Shown: positions 31,228-43,630, counted from the stretch's first letter. The stretch is 64,000 nucleotides of DNA from Hemileia vastatrix (GCA_030280995.1 JASXTE010000015.1:3831001-3895000), one strand, 5' to 3'. Program-made: numbers and translations. Notes: a model not told the origin generated them from the letters alone.

Positions 31228-32388
31228 CTTTCTTTGCAAATAAAATCTACTTTACCAATAAATTTTAAAAAATCAATTATACTTTTTAACTTATATTCAT
31301 GAGAAAATTTAAATAGCACCCTTACTCCATCTATTAAATACATAATAAATGGTTGATAGTTGTGTTGTACAGAGATTTGATAAATCTGCATCAGTGACCT
31401 TTCTTCTGAATTGTTGGATCGTGAATGAATCAATTCTCTATCATCTTTGTCTATTCTCTTTCACTTCTCTTCACATTTTTTTGGTTTCTCCATTTATCTT
31501 TCATACAATGTCAAATAGGATTTCAAACATTTGATTATCACATTTCAAAGTTGTAAAAGAGGTGTCATCAAGTTTTTCATGGCATTTTACTTTTTAGTCT
31601 CACTTTCAGAGCTTGAAATTGGTGGAGTATTGTTAGTAAGTTTGTCAAGATGGTTAAATAAAAGTAGGCTTTGTGTTACAGGATCATCATTCTCAATCAT
31701 CTCAGGTGGAGGTGGCTGATGTGTTTGGTTAGCCATTAACTCAAGAGATGAGGCAATAAAGGTTAACCAGTGGGTTTGAGATTGGGGGCTAAAAAATTGA
31801 CTTTGACTGAGAAGACAAAACCAGTGGGTTTCTGGATTTGATGTATTCTTTTTGTAGAAGTCCCCATAAGTTTCTTTTAATAATTTTTCATTGAACTCCA
31901 AAAGTTTTGTAAAATAAATTTCATCAGTCATGTACCATGGTTGCATAGATTGATTTACATTCTAAACTTGAGGACCTACAGTAAAAGTCAGAAAGTTATT
32001 AAAGAGAATAATCACATTTTCAATAGTGGTGAACTTACCTGATTCATTGATGAATTTTACCCATTTTCCATGAGAGAATTTAGTGAAATGAAATGAGAAC
32101 GGATCAAAAAATGGTGTTAAAATCTTCTCCATCCCTTAAAAGTTCAGTAAGAGTTTTATTGCATTCCATGCCTTGTTTACTTTTTTCCAGCTGATTTTTC
32201 CTTAAAAAAATAAATCTCATTAATATCAGATTTCAATTGAACATCTTTATAAAATATGGCTCTTTTGATTTGGAAGATACTATAAAAATGTTAAACATTT
32301 AGTCCACATTTTTCTTTGAATAACAGTAGTAGATACACATCCTTAACAGTTCCATTTGAGAATGTGGTACTGCATCATCACTTTCAGT
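31228..32388 (-). pseudogene. P2 gene, 3' exons (paralogue of P1)
   Basis: The most 3' block, 31228-31433, encodes QPFIMYLIDGVRVLFKFSHE, matching P1's TFYIIDGVCGLFLSS. The LTR of Gypsy B2 cuts it a little further on than Gypsy A1 cuts P1. Upstream, 31587-31980 encodes YMTDEIYFTKLLEFNEKLLK and a Pro-rich tail with one in-frame TAG near 31965. An intron with GTAAGTTCAC and TTACTGTAG ends separates it from FDPFSFHFTKFSHGKWVKFI (about 32040-32130). P1 has the same VKFIN block. A further piece, near 32165-32230, is in another frame. The unknown function is as for P1. Confidence 0.55.
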
Positions 32389-34324
32389 TGTGGTGTTCCA
32401 ACATTGGAAGAGGCCTTTGTTGGTCTGTTTGGCATTGTTTTGGTATGTCTTAATTGACATTGGTTAAATTTTTGGGTGTTTTTATGGTTTTCTTCAGTGA
32501 ATATTGAGACTATGAGCATGTGGGCACTACCATTGGATAGCCCTGGGTTTTCTCTATATTTCATGTTTTGATGACATATTTCATTTTCTAAGTTTTAACG
32601 TTGTGGTCTTCCAACATTGGCAGGGGCCTTTGTTGTGTGATTTGGCGCTGTTTGTGCATGTCTTAATTGACATCTCTTAAGGAATTGGGTATTTTTTCTG
32701 GTTTTATTCTGTGGATATTGGGTCTGCGGGTATGTGGGTACTATCATTGGATAGCCCTGGTTTTTCTCTATATTTTATGTCCTGTTGACATTTTTCATAT
32801 TCTGAGTTTTAAGGGGTCATTTACTCATTTTTCATATATAAAAGATTGCTGTTTAATTTTGTTTTTTGTGTTTTACGGGTTAGCCTTAAGTCTTAGGGTT
32901 AAGTGGTTAGTACCATTGGATAGAGCTTATTTTTCTCTATATTTCATGTCTCAATGTTGTTATAGTGAAATTCCATGTTTTAAAGGTTTTAGTAGTTGTA
33001 GCTAATTTTTCTAAGTAGATTAGTTGTTTTTATTGGTTTTCTGGCTTCAGGGAGGCCAGGCCGCTTCAGGCGGCATCTCCGACGTCGGGCGGCCCGCCCA
33101 CCTCTGTTTTAGGAGGTTGGGGAGCGCTTCAGGAGGGTTTTTTATGCAATTTGGCGGGTACAGGCGCCAGATTGGTGGGTGGGCATGGGCTCTTAGTTAG
33201 TGGTCTGTGTGTACATAGTGAATAAGACAGTTTGGGGCAACCTTAATTATCATACAACCATCCGGAGGTGATATCATTGTTCCTCACTTAGTTTTCACTG
33301 TTTTCTGGCCACAATTTGGCTGTGTTTGTTGCAAGTGAGTTTTTCATTTAACTTAACTTTGGCAACTGTTTTCTCTGTTATAGTCTTGCAAGCTATAGCA
33401 AGTATTATTGCTGTCTCTGGTGTGGATTTACAGCCTACATCAAGTATCTTTTCTGTCTCTGGTGTGGACTTTGTTCTACATTTCAGTTCTTTGGTCTGGT
33501 AGTCTATCTGGTGACTACTTTCTTGGCTCATCAAGCAGTCAAGTGTGTTAAAAAGGGGTTTTAGAAAAACAGGAACCAACTTACTTTAGCAAGTAAATCT
33601 CACTCTATTTTTCTAAAGGGACAGGGGATTTTCTCTCTGGTTTTTCTCCAACTCCCTTGGTCAAGGCCTATAGCTAGTACTATAGGATTGTCTACAACGT
33701 GTCATTCTCTCATTTTTAATTTCCAAAAGATAGCTTTTTAAATTTGTTTTTTGTGTTTTACAGGAAAACCTTAAGTCTTAAGTTTAAGTGCTTAGTACCA
33801 TTAAGTGGAGTTAATTTGGCTCTATATTTATGTCACAATGTTTTCATAGCTTTATTTTGTGTTTTAAGGGTTTTAGTAGTCGTGGTGGATTTTTCTAAGG
33901 ATTTTGGAGTTTTTCACTCAGTTTTCACTGTTTTTTGGCCACAATTGTCTGTGTTTGTTGCAAGGTTAGTTCTTCATTTTACTCAACTTTGGAAACTGGT
34001 TTCTCTGGTGTAGCTTTGAAACCTGCATCAAGTATTACAGCTTTTTTCTGTGCAACAAGTGCACAGTGTTTTGCTTTTCTGGTGTGGATCTTTCTGAATA
34101 TCAGGATTCTGGTTCTTTGGTTCTCAGTGGTCTTCTATTGGCTACTGTCTTGACTTTTTAAGCAGTCAAGAAGTGTGTTGGAAGGGGTATAGTAGCAGTC
34201 TCTAATTTTCTGTAGCAAATAAATCTCACCTGGTATTTTCTCAAAGGGACAGGGGTTTTTCTCTCCAGTTTTATTCCAACTCCCTTGGTCAAGGCCTATA
34301 GCTAGTACTATAGGATTGTCTACA
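32389..34324. mobile_element. C element (outer copy), LTR-like, inserted in P2
   Basis: The sequence begins TGTGGTGTTCCAACATTGG and ends AGGATTGTCTACA, with a second complete copy (32602-33696) inserted in it. The whole is the inverse of the solo element at 57279-58354. TG...CA ends, ~1.1 kb length and lack of genes suggest a solo LTR. It separates P2 exons at 34325 and 32388. Confidence 0.65.
32602..33696. mobile_element. C element (inner copy) with ACGT target duplication
   Basis: A 1095-bp unit starting TGTGGTCTTCCAACATTGG and ending GATTGTCTACA, flanked by ACGT at 32598-32601 and 33697-33700. It sits in a copy of itself: the outer element's match runs on at 33701 (TCTCATTTTTAATTTCC). A GC-rich island at 33050-33190 contains many CpG (GACGTCGGGCGGCCCGCC) and stands out from flanking AT-rich DNA. 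The small frames in it have no protein support. Confidence 0.7.
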
Positions 34325-35318
34325 TTGTTTATTTGGATTCAGCTGATATCTCTCTGCTGGGATTATAAGGGGCACCAATTGGTGTTTCTTTTTTCTTTTG
34401 TGAATTTTCAGAATCTATGTCTGTGTAAATATTATGAAAAGAAATGTTTCAGTTTCAAAAAATACATATTAAATTACTAGCTATCATATTTATCTTTTAC
34501 CTGCCACAGATTCATCTTGATTGATTTCTCTATAGTTTAATGGCAAGACAATAGTTTATTTGAAGGGTGATTAGTATATCTTGTGAAATTTCATATGATT
34601 AAATTTATACTTACAAATTACTTAATAAAATTGTGTCCTCTTGTATTTCAGAAACTTCTACTACATGATGAGTAAGAGATGATGAAGACACCAGAACTAT
34701 AGAGGAGCTTATTAAGGTATGTGCTTTTTTTTCTGATGAGTATGTTCTACCCTCTTGTTGAAATTTCTTGAAGCACTACCCGATTCCAACTCTTTTGTTT
34801 CCTTTACCTTAATTTGAGAATCTTCAGGAACTTCTTTACTATCAAGATATGCATATAATAATAAAGAATAAAGTTTTAGATAAAATAAAAATTAAAGTAT
34901 GAAATGTCTCACATTCTTTTTGCTGTTTAACAAATGTAAGAAATGATGATGCTGACTCCACATATTCCTTATGAACTCTCATTTCTTCTAACTCCCAAAC
35001 AAAGTATGCTGCTTGCTCCTCCATCAAATTTAGTTTTGCATAGTATTCTTTGGCTGTAATCTCAATAATTTCTGACTGTAGTGTGGTCTCCCTGGATGTT
35101 GATTGTAATGGATGGCTTGATTAAAGAGAAAATTTTTCAAAAGTGGAATTCTTGTTGAAATTTTTTTTATTAATTGAGCATCTGCATATATAATGAAATA
35201 TAAGCTTTCACAAAATTAGTTCTTAATAATTTACTTTTTACTTACTTGGTAATGGTGTTGCATTTTTCTTAGATTCTGAAAATGAGGTGAATAATTTCTG
35301 GGAGCATGTGTCTGACAT
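34325..35318 (-). pseudogene. P2 gene, 5' exons (paralogue of P1)
   Basis: Exon 1 is 35246-35318 (start MSDTCSQKLFTSFSESKKN, phase 1). Intron 1 is 35182-35245 (GTAAGT to ATATGCAG). Exon 2 is 34913-35181 (269 nt; EIIEITAKEYYAKLNLMEEQ, then VESASSFLTFVKQQKE). Intron 2 is 34839-34912 (GTGAGA to TTGATAG). Exon 3 then gives EVPEDSQIKVKETKELESGS. Later pieces near 34640-34710 (HHVVEVSEIQEDTILLSNL before a GTAAGT) and 34340-34430 (NSQKKKETPIGAPYNPSREI) continue the acidic, Lys-rich region. P1 exon 2 is 270 nt, so P2 has lost one base there and its frame slips. Intron positions and phases agree between the two copies. Confidence 0.6.
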
Positions 35319-36619
35319 GTTATAAGATTATGAATAATTTTAATGAAGAGCACAATAATATTTATTAATAGATTAATTATATAAACTTTACTAATTTATA
35401 AAATGCAGAAAATCTTTGAGACCAATGAAATTTTGATTTATTTAGAGAAATGTGGGATGATTTGATAAATCTTTGATATATGACACACTTATATAATTTT
35501 TGAAGCTATCATTCTTAAAAACTGGTAATGTTTTTCTCTGAGCAAACTTTTATGCAATTTTAAATTTGTAATTGGATCTGAAATCTCCTTGGCTTAGCTG
35601 CTAGGGATTAAATTTTAAAGGATATAGATGCGACATTAACTTTAAACTAAACATTGCATTTTAAATAATTATATAGCTATGCATTAAATCCTTTGATAAT
35701 TATACTTGATCTAGATGAGCAATCTTCAAATAAAAGGACTTTCCATACATTAAAATTTCAAACATATCTCATACTCAATTTTTAAAATTAATTGAAGATT
35801 TCCACAAAGGCTTCTGGAATATCCACTAAACACCTGAGCTATTAAAAATTTTTTTTTTGTAAAATTACCAAAAACTCACCTGATAAATTTTGAACTTGTT
35901 CTGAACTTCACACCACAACAATCTCCCACCTGTGTTCAGCATGATTTTAGCACGAGTTAAGAAGGAACTTAAAAATTTTTAAGAGATATATTTCAAAATT
36001 GTTTTACAAAAAACAATTATGTAACATCATCATTAACTTTACTATTAGAAAATGGCTAGTATGAATATTTGATTCAAATTAAAATAGTTTCTCAAAATTA
36101 TATTGAATATTTGTTGAACATATTGATGGAAATTTAAAAGGAAATAAGCTTTTGGTGAAAGAATAAACATACACACTTTTGCTTCTTAATACAGGTTTAA
36201 CAACATTTTCTTGTCTAGGATTCACAGAATTTAATGCATAATTATCATAAGACTTTTTTATTCCATTTTCACATTTATTTCATCACTATGATTATATAAA
36301 GCATTTGATCAAACATGCAGAATTCCATGTGTACTAACATGGCACAATCAAACCTATAAAAACTTAATTTCTCTATCATTAGAATCCAATAATTAAAACT
36401 TAATAAATTTCACTTTAATTTTGGCTCATGTACATTAAATGATATTTTTTTTTTAATAAAACACTGTTTTTCTTACTTTTTATACTTACATCAGGCTAAA
36501 AGTTTCTCAATTATTAATGATAATTTCTACATTAATCCCCTTTAACAAAAACTAAGTAATATATACATTAAACAATATATTTGTTATATGATATAGAAAA
36601 AAGCATTTTAAAAATATAA
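35319..36619. other. AT-rich intergenic DNA
   Basis: No frame, repeat or RNA gene recognised. The P2 promoter should lie in the left part and the end of gene Q at the right edge. Confidence 0.4.
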
Positions 36620-37340
36620 CTATTTACATAGGTTAGTCAAGATTGAATAAATCTTTTCTAGATCAACTTCTTTTTTAGCAGCAAGAATATCACTTTCAAT
36701 CTGATTAAGACTTTTTAAATAATCAGTTGAATTAAATCTTTTTGGTAAATATTTAGGGACACCAATTACACCATATTTAAAATATTTTTTTTCAGAAGGG
36801 CAATCATATGTCTTTTTATACTGAATGAGAGCCCTTTGATTTGTTGCTAATGAGTAGGCTACTTTATCAAGTGAATGAATAAATTTTATGAGTTTTTGGC
36901 CTCTCCATGCTGGTATAACACATACGGGAGGTTTCTTAGGATCTATTTCTTCCTTGATATCTGATGTGCATTCTGTTGTCAAAAAGAAGGCAATAAAATC
37001 TTCATTTTCATGGCAGTAATTTCCTGATATAGTCCAACATGTTTTGGCTACCTCAAATGTTAAATAAAAAAATATCTTCTAAGGAGTTTTAATTATAAAA
37101 GGTTTTTTTGAAAATCCTCACTTTTTTTTGGTGTCTTTGCACTTGTGCCTTTAAATAGTTTATCTTCTTAATATCAGCTAGAGGAGTATCATTTCTTCCT
37201 TTATACTTTCTCAATTATTTACCTTTATTTAAAACACACTTTTCAATGAGAATCAAAACAAATTTGAATTTCTCTGCATCCACCCAATTCATTGTCTTAA
37301 GGAAATTCAATGAAAATTCTTCTAAAATTTCTGATACTAC
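36620..37340 (-). pseudogene. Gene Q: unknown two-exon protein fragment
   Basis: An unrecognised minus-strand gene. The 3' exon runs to TAA at 36620 and can be extended upstream of the ATG at 36982 to about 37080, giving TCWTISGNYCHENEDFIAFF, then PPVCVIPAWRGQKLIKFIHS and KYGVIGVPKYLPKRFNSTDY. A short intron (GTGAGG to CTCCTTAG, about 44 bp) links it to an upstream exon with FLKTMNWVDAEKFKFVLILI and LADIKKINYLKAQVQRHQ. That exon contains one in-frame TAA near 37215, so the gene is probably dead. No signal peptide or membrane segment is seen. It lies upstream of P2 on the same strand, but nothing shows that they are one unit. Confidence 0.5.
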
Positions 37341-38646
37341 CTGATTCCAGACTGATACTGAAAGTTACAGCTCCATATTTTCACATTTTTCTCAAGTTAA
37401 AAATATAGGTTAATTTTTTTAAAATACTTGTTTGAAATGAGATAATCAAAAATATGGGTAGAAATCAATTATTTTATAAATTAAATGACTCAATATATTT
37501 GAGATTTTTTATAAAAAAAATTCTATATAGATCACCAGAAAAAAAACATGGGCACCTGACAGCATGTGCCAATCCCTATCTTTAACTTAACTCAATTTCA
37601 GATCAGCTGTAATTCTTCTGGAAAGACTGCACACTGAAAAATGAGCGCATTAAATTGCACAACATAAAATAAAATTTACTCTTAAATCAAAACTGAATGA
37701 AGGGATAGGCGCCTTCTAGCAGGTTCCACTTAATTTTTTGTGGTGAATCCTCTTATATATTCCAATTATCAAATTTTAATACTTGAATAAATAGTTATTT
37801 ATTCAAATTCATTAAAAATAAGAAAATTTCAATTTTTCAGTAAAGATTCAAGCATAAAAATAATTTCATATTTTGATTTTAAATGAAGTTAAATTTTTTG
37901 AAAAAAAAACTTTTTTTTTGAAAATTTCCATTTTTATTCATTGGGTTTTATTTAAACTTAAACATATAAATTTATATGAAATAATTTGTTACTAAGAAGC
38001 ATCTAATTGATTTTTATTTCAAAGAGATATATTCTTTAATTAAAATATATATAATACAAATAGATATTCTGCACCTTTTTATAAATATTAGTAGAATATA
38101 TACATAAATTTATCCTTTTTATTCTATCTATCATCTGGAAGAAAAGTCATATTATAATAATTAAAGATAAAATGAAAGCTAATTGAAATAATTTTTTCTA
38201 ATATTTTACAAATTTTAAATTTATTTGTGTAACTTCATATCAAATAATAAAAATATTTTTGATAAAAAAAACACATATATTTAAATTAGAATATCTATCT
38301 TTAAATTTTAAGAAAATAAAAGAATCTCTCATGGCTTAACTGAGCTTGAACCACAGTCAGTCAAAGGTTGTCATTGAAAGTTAAATCTAAGTTCTTAAAA
38401 ATCTTAGATATTTAATTATTTAAAACTGTATGTGTTTCTTTCCAATAATTATTTTTATAAATTAAGAGAAAATATAGAGCTGTTTCTTTTACAGATAAAA
38501 TAATAATATATATATTGAAAAATACTTTAAGCTTTAGTTCCCTGGGTGATAAGGTTTACATGTATTTTGTTAGCCTGAGCTCAAGTACAAAGATTTGAAT
38601 GGCTTTAATATCCAGTTTTCTGGAAGATTTCAATAGTTTTATATGA
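37341..38646. other. AT-rich DNA without features
   Basis: Very AT-rich; no gene or repeat boundary could be supported. Confidence 0.4.
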
Positions 38647-38955
38647 CTAATGTAGTAAAAATCCAATAATTAGTAAAATATAACTCAATATAATAGCCTC
38701 AGTAATTTCAATCTCACTAATGATAATTAGTTTACAGATTACAGTTGGTAGAAAAATAGAGAATAATAATTCAAAAACAATCCAAAGAATTTTAAGAGTA
38801 CTAATGAAATGTATTGTAATTGTATTGGTTATATTTTTTAATTTTAATGATGAAGAATGTAGAATATAAGCCCAAAAACTTTCTCCTTTTATACCCATGA
38901 ATTTCCCAATGATCCCCCTTGATTTAACAATCCTCTTCCAGGAAAATGAAGCCAT
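38647..38955 (-). CDS. Possible small membrane protein
   Basis: A 102-residue frame from ATG (MASFSWKRIVKSRG) with a polar, basic N-terminus and at least two hydrophobic segments, roughly residues 50-75 and 80-101. The frame ends after LLIIGFLLH. No family is recognised. AT-rich DNA readily produces Ile/Leu-rich frames, so this may be chance. No intron, paralogue or neighbour supports it. Confidence 0.2.
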   Translation of the reverse strand: MASFSWKRIVKSRGIIGKFMGIKGESFWAYILHSSSLKLKNITNTITIHFISTLKILWIVFELLFSIFLPTVICKLIIISEIEITEAIILSYILLIIGFLLH

Positions 38956-39800
38956 AAATTAGCAGTTACAAATCCCTATCAGCCTAAGTATCAACCAGTA
39001 ACATAAGAAGAATCATATCACATGCCAAAAACATAAATAACAAGTTTTAGTCCATCAAAAATAGAATAATAACCAAAATGAGAGTATATGCAAATAATTC
39101 AAAAAAAAACTGAATAAGGAAGAAAAAGTACTAAATATAACACAGAATTAAGGTGTTCAACTGTAGAAATTAAAGGGCTAATTATTCCAAATTAATATGT
39201 GAATTCTCCATTTAAATAAGACCAATATTGACTGAGAAACCATTGAGAAACCCAAAATAAGATGTGAAATGTGGGGTAACTGAGTTCAGTCTCTTGTAAG
39301 GTGCTTACATGTGTGAATCCTTGACTTAATATGCAATTTTAGGTGTGATACTAAATTATAGGTACCAATCTTGAGATTATTAATGAAATTTGTTCATATA
39401 ATGAGGTCAATGCACTGCTAATTGAATTAGGGCACTAAATAAGCACCTTTCCCTTATTTTAGCATGTTTCCCCATAGTGTGCATACAATGTGGGGTAATT
39501 ATAGTGTGAAATTGCTAAATTTTTCTAAAAATGAAGCTATTCCAATTGGAAAAATTCAGGTAGTATGTGGCCAGTACACAGAAGCCATTTCTGGCATAAT
39601 AAACATCAAATTTAAAAAGTGTTACTTTTATGAATTTGAATAGCCCAATCATTATTTCTAATTTAGAAAAATTTATCTGTCAAGGCGCATTTTTAATATT
39701 ATTAAATTTATAGTGCATATAGTCAACTTTTAAGGTATTTATAGCACATTTCTTATTCTTTCCATAAAAAAATGAAAACAACAGCTTTAAATTTCTTTAA
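38956..39800. other. AT-rich DNA without features
   Basis: Nothing recognisable beyond general AT-richness. Confidence 0.4.
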
Positions 39801-40057
39801 AAATTGTGTAGCCTTATGTTTAGGGCTCTTAAGATCTCTCTGAAAGATTCCTACTTAATATTAAGTACATAAGACTTATAAAAGGTGGATATATGCATGT
39901 ATATAAGGTATTACAGTGGCATATATTGTATTTAATTAATAATTTCACTTATTTATACATCTTGCATACCTTTATTTATTTTTCTCATTTGTAATAAATC
40001 TGTATAACATATTTTATTAGAAATTTTTACTCAGTCCTGGGAATATCCAGCCTGGCA
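39801..40057 (-). repeat. D-like LTR end
   Basis: The stretch ends CTCAGTCCTGGGAATATCCAG followed by CCTGGCA, close to the right end of the D LTR at 10502-10535. The rest is diverged but similarly AT-rich. It is probably an old solo LTR of the D family; the far end cannot be placed. Confidence 0.4.
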
Positions 40058-40689
40058 TATTTTTTCAGGTACGTATAGTAATAAGGAATTAAGAAATTGA
40101 GAAAATGTTTTAATTATATGATTGAATCTTGAATTAAATTTTTTTTTGAAATCCATGATTCATGTGAAAAATTCTTCTTCACCTGACCAGCAGTACTTAA
40201 AGGTGCATTAAAAAATATGTAAGTTCACCTGATGAGGCCTGTGAAGATGGTTAAAGATTTATTCAGGCTGTTTTACTTCAAATTTTTTTTATCATCCATA
40301 TTTTCATTCTCATCATACTTATAATCATGAAGTACATTAAATAAAATAGTTTGAGAGTAAAACAATACTACTATCATATGGGTATTTTTTATATTTTTTT
40401 ACTTCCTATTCTTTATATTTCATTATATATAGATATTGATCAATAAATCTGTATGTTGATTTAGTAAATATTTATACAAATCCATACACAATAGTTAAAA
40501 ATACTTGAAATGATAATATAAATATACAGCTTTAGTATCCTGTTTACAATTCTGGTGTATGTCTAAAACTACTTTGGAGTTAATTGTGTTACCTTATATA
40601 TTTCATGTTTCAAGAATTATTTTATGGAAGTAAACTCTGTTTTTTCGCCAAAGAACAAAGTCAATCATCCTATTTTCAAACTTAGCTCC

Positions 40690-41230
40690 CACTAGTACTT
40701 ACCCCTTCCATTTACATCAACACATGTTTTTATGCCCTTCCTAACACTTTTCCTCCCCACCCCACCCCATTTTATGCCCCCCTTTTTCTCCCAAATTTAT
40801 CCCTCCCAATCCATTTTCTACACCCCCAATGCTGCCAAAACCCTTTTTAAAAAACAAAAAAAATTCCAAACTATTTTTCTACCCCACATACCCTACCTTA
40901 CCCCTCTTTCCACCCCCATTAGTTTGATACTTTATTCATACCCTTCACCTCACTTCCCCAACACTTGAATCACATTTTCTGCCCTCTAAATCCAGTTTTT
41001 ATTTCTTCCTATAAAGATATATTGTTTTTGAAGATTGGAGAAGAAAGAAAAGCTAATGGAGTGTAGTGTAGAGGGGTGGAGAGGGAGAGGAAAAGGTGGA
41101 TAGGGGTAGAAAAAGATGAAGAGGGGAGTTCCAAGGGTGGGGAGAATATAGAGAAAAGAGGTGAAAGGAAGATTTTAGAGTGGAAGGAGCATATTATTAT
41201 TGAGAGAGAGTAAAAAAAGTTGGTAAAATA
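40690..41230. repeat. Pyrimidine-rich tract switching to purine-rich tract
   Basis: The plus strand is strongly C/T-rich from about 40690 to 40990, with many runs of C, then G/A-rich from about 41030 to 41230. Small frames on either strand (for example 40732-40968) are low-complexity products of this composition. The two halves are compositionally mirror-related and may be a diverged inverted repeat. Confidence 0.6.
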
Positions 41231-42461
41231 GGATATTGATACAATATATGTATTCAAGGAACAATAAACATACAAAATATTTTTCAAAGAGTGGGAATAG
41301 TTTTTCTCTGAATTAAAAGAGACAACAAGTCATATAATGTTCTTTTCTTTACTTGCTTAAATTAAATAAAAATTTACATTTAAATATTTTAAAATTTCAA
41401 GTATGAAAGTAATTTTTTTTTGATAAATATTTGAATGCAATTTTTTTTATTTACTAGTAAAATATAGTATGTAGATTAATTTGAGAAATCATATGTCTAA
41501 CTAGAGTCTTTTTTTGTGTCTTCTTGAGATATTCTAATGAATTTTAAGATTTGATACTATCTATTCATAAAATGACTGTATATATACTTTAATACCTGAA
41601 AATAATACAATGAATAGTATTAATGCACACAATAATTTGTCATAATTAAATTTAAATATTATATATTATTATTTATCAATGTATTTTTGGCCAAAGAGAC
41701 TTATATTATTATGTCTGATTTCTTCTTACTTAATATATACTTTGAAAGTTTTGTGAAACAGTGGAATAAACTGCTTAACTAGTTTAAAAAATATGTATTT
41801 TTCAGCATAATTTAGTTTTTTTCTGCATTGAATTCAAATTTCTTTAAAAAAATCACCTTCATCTTTCAAGATTTTTTCAAAGTATTATTACATATGCTTC
41901 ATTTAGTTTTCAAGTTGGACTCATGTTGAGTTTACCAAATTTTCTATTATTTTTACTTGTGGTTTCATCACTACCTCAATGTGGGCTAAATCTGATATAA
42001 ATTTGGGTTAAAGGTTGCAGACTTGCAAGAAAATCTGCCCTCCATATTGCGTGTTGTAATGAATATAATCATTTTAGATTTTCTTTTCAAAAAAATAAGA
42101 CTTAATAAATTGGATAACTGAGGTAAGAAAGGAAGGTTCTATCACTTCTAAAAGTTTAGGTAAAAAATAAAAGTATGGATTTTAAGAAAGGTTGCCATTT
42201 TTCCCTTTCAATTTTTTATTTTGACTTATAAAATTCATTTATCCACTTTAATTACTTACTTGAGTTTTTAGGATTTTGCGCCATGTTGCAAAAAATTATG
42301 TCTACATTAAATTGAGGCATGTTTTATTTAATTTATTTGTGATTTATTTTTGTTTTATTCATGTCTAAATACATTTTCTTTCTTTCTTTTTCTGAATTAA
42401 TTTTCATCATTAATTTATTAAATGTAATTGAGATTTTTTTGCTACATAAAATTACAGACTT
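41231..42461. other. AT-rich DNA without features
   Basis: No supported feature. Confidence 0.4.
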
Positions 42462-42810
42462 TTAAAATTTCCTTTCCAAAAAGCTTTTTGACTGCTTAAA
42501 AAGTGAATAAAGTAACCCAGTTATACTAAAAAAAATCCAAAATCCAGAAAAGATCCACACCATAATCCATAGGCACAGTGCACTTGTTGCATAGAAAAGA
42601 GAGATGATACTTGATGCAGGTTGCAAAACTACACCAGACAAAACAGTTAGCATAGTTAAGATCAGAAAAATAATTAACCTTGCAACTAACACAGCCAATT
42701 TTGACCAAAAAACTCTGAAAAAAGAGTAAGAAAAAGTCACAGGAGAAACAAATTCAGGACCAATCATCTGGTTTAGTTTTTGGTTTCAGGGTGCACTTAT
42801 GAGTGTGATT
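42462..42810 (-). repeat. Diverged C-element fragment
   Basis: The segment with CACTTGTTGCATAGAAAAGA and ACTTGATGCAGGTTGCAAAA matches the core of the C elements (57540-57600 on the same strand; 33960-34090 inverted). Neither terminus is found. The 101-residue frame here is the translated repeat, seen also at 33935-34153 and 57449-57667. Confidence 0.65.
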
Positions 42811-42839
42811 CAGGGAGTGACCCTATTTGAGCCCTAGGG

Positions 42840-43170
42840 ATGACCCTAGGAGTGAACTTGCACCAGATCTTTCTTTTTTTATTATCTCAGCTGTTGACAT
42901 TACCATTACTCATAGTCTCTCATCCCATATGTTATTCCCTTTTTAGACATATTAAGTATTTTCTCTTAGTTTTTTCATCCCTTCCTCTCTTGTTTGATTT
43001 ACTTACTTTCTTCTACCCTACCTATCCCTTTCATGTTGTCATTCACTCCCTATCTTCAATATATATTACCCTTTCCCTTGACAAATACCTGAATGAATTT
43101 CTTTAACCCACTTTTCCCTTCCATCTATTTTCCACTCCCTCTCCTTGATTCCTCAGATCAGATTATGTCT
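42840..43170. repeat. Pyrimidine-rich low-complexity tract
   Basis: The plus strand is C/T-rich for about 300 bp with no internal period visible. The 88-residue frame covering it is a composition effect. Confidence 0.45.
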
Positions 43171-43630
43171 TTTTGTTACAAAAAATATAAATCACCAAGA
43201 AAAACTATGGGTGGCTAATAAATTCAACTCCAAAACCACCTTGAGAAGATTAAAATTTGAATAAAAAAATGTAAGTATCCACTGGATAACTTCTATTCTT
43301 CTAATGTTCTTAAATGATCAGAACATTGAAAATATGTTATCTATAATTATATTATTCTGTTATCCATAGCAAATATTTCTATTATTTTCTATTAATATAT
43401 CTATTATTTTTTTAAATTGCATAATATTATAGCTATTATAATAAATATCACAGGGTGAGAAAAACAAAAACAGGTAGGCAAGTTGTTTTTTAGAAAACTT
43501 AGAGTAACCCATGAAGTAATCTTTGACAAACATTTTTGAGGAGTATATGAGTATAAATATGTTAAGTAAAGATATTTTAGAAACACTTTCAGATTTCCTT
43601 TCTCCCATCCCTTCCAAAAGTATGAATATA
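43171..43630. other. AT-rich DNA without features
   Basis: No supported feature; overlapping minus-strand frames here are hydrophobic and unsupported. Confidence 0.35.

Noticed and set aside
33935..34153. 72-residue frame repeated at 57449-57667 and, diverged, at 42462-42767
   Set aside because: All three are the translation of the non-coding C element in the same strand sense. The frame is not extended or protected from change and has no domain.
40732..41287. Two open frames rich in Pro/Phe/Ser
   Set aside because: They are the direct translation of pyrimidine/purine-skewed low-complexity DNA.
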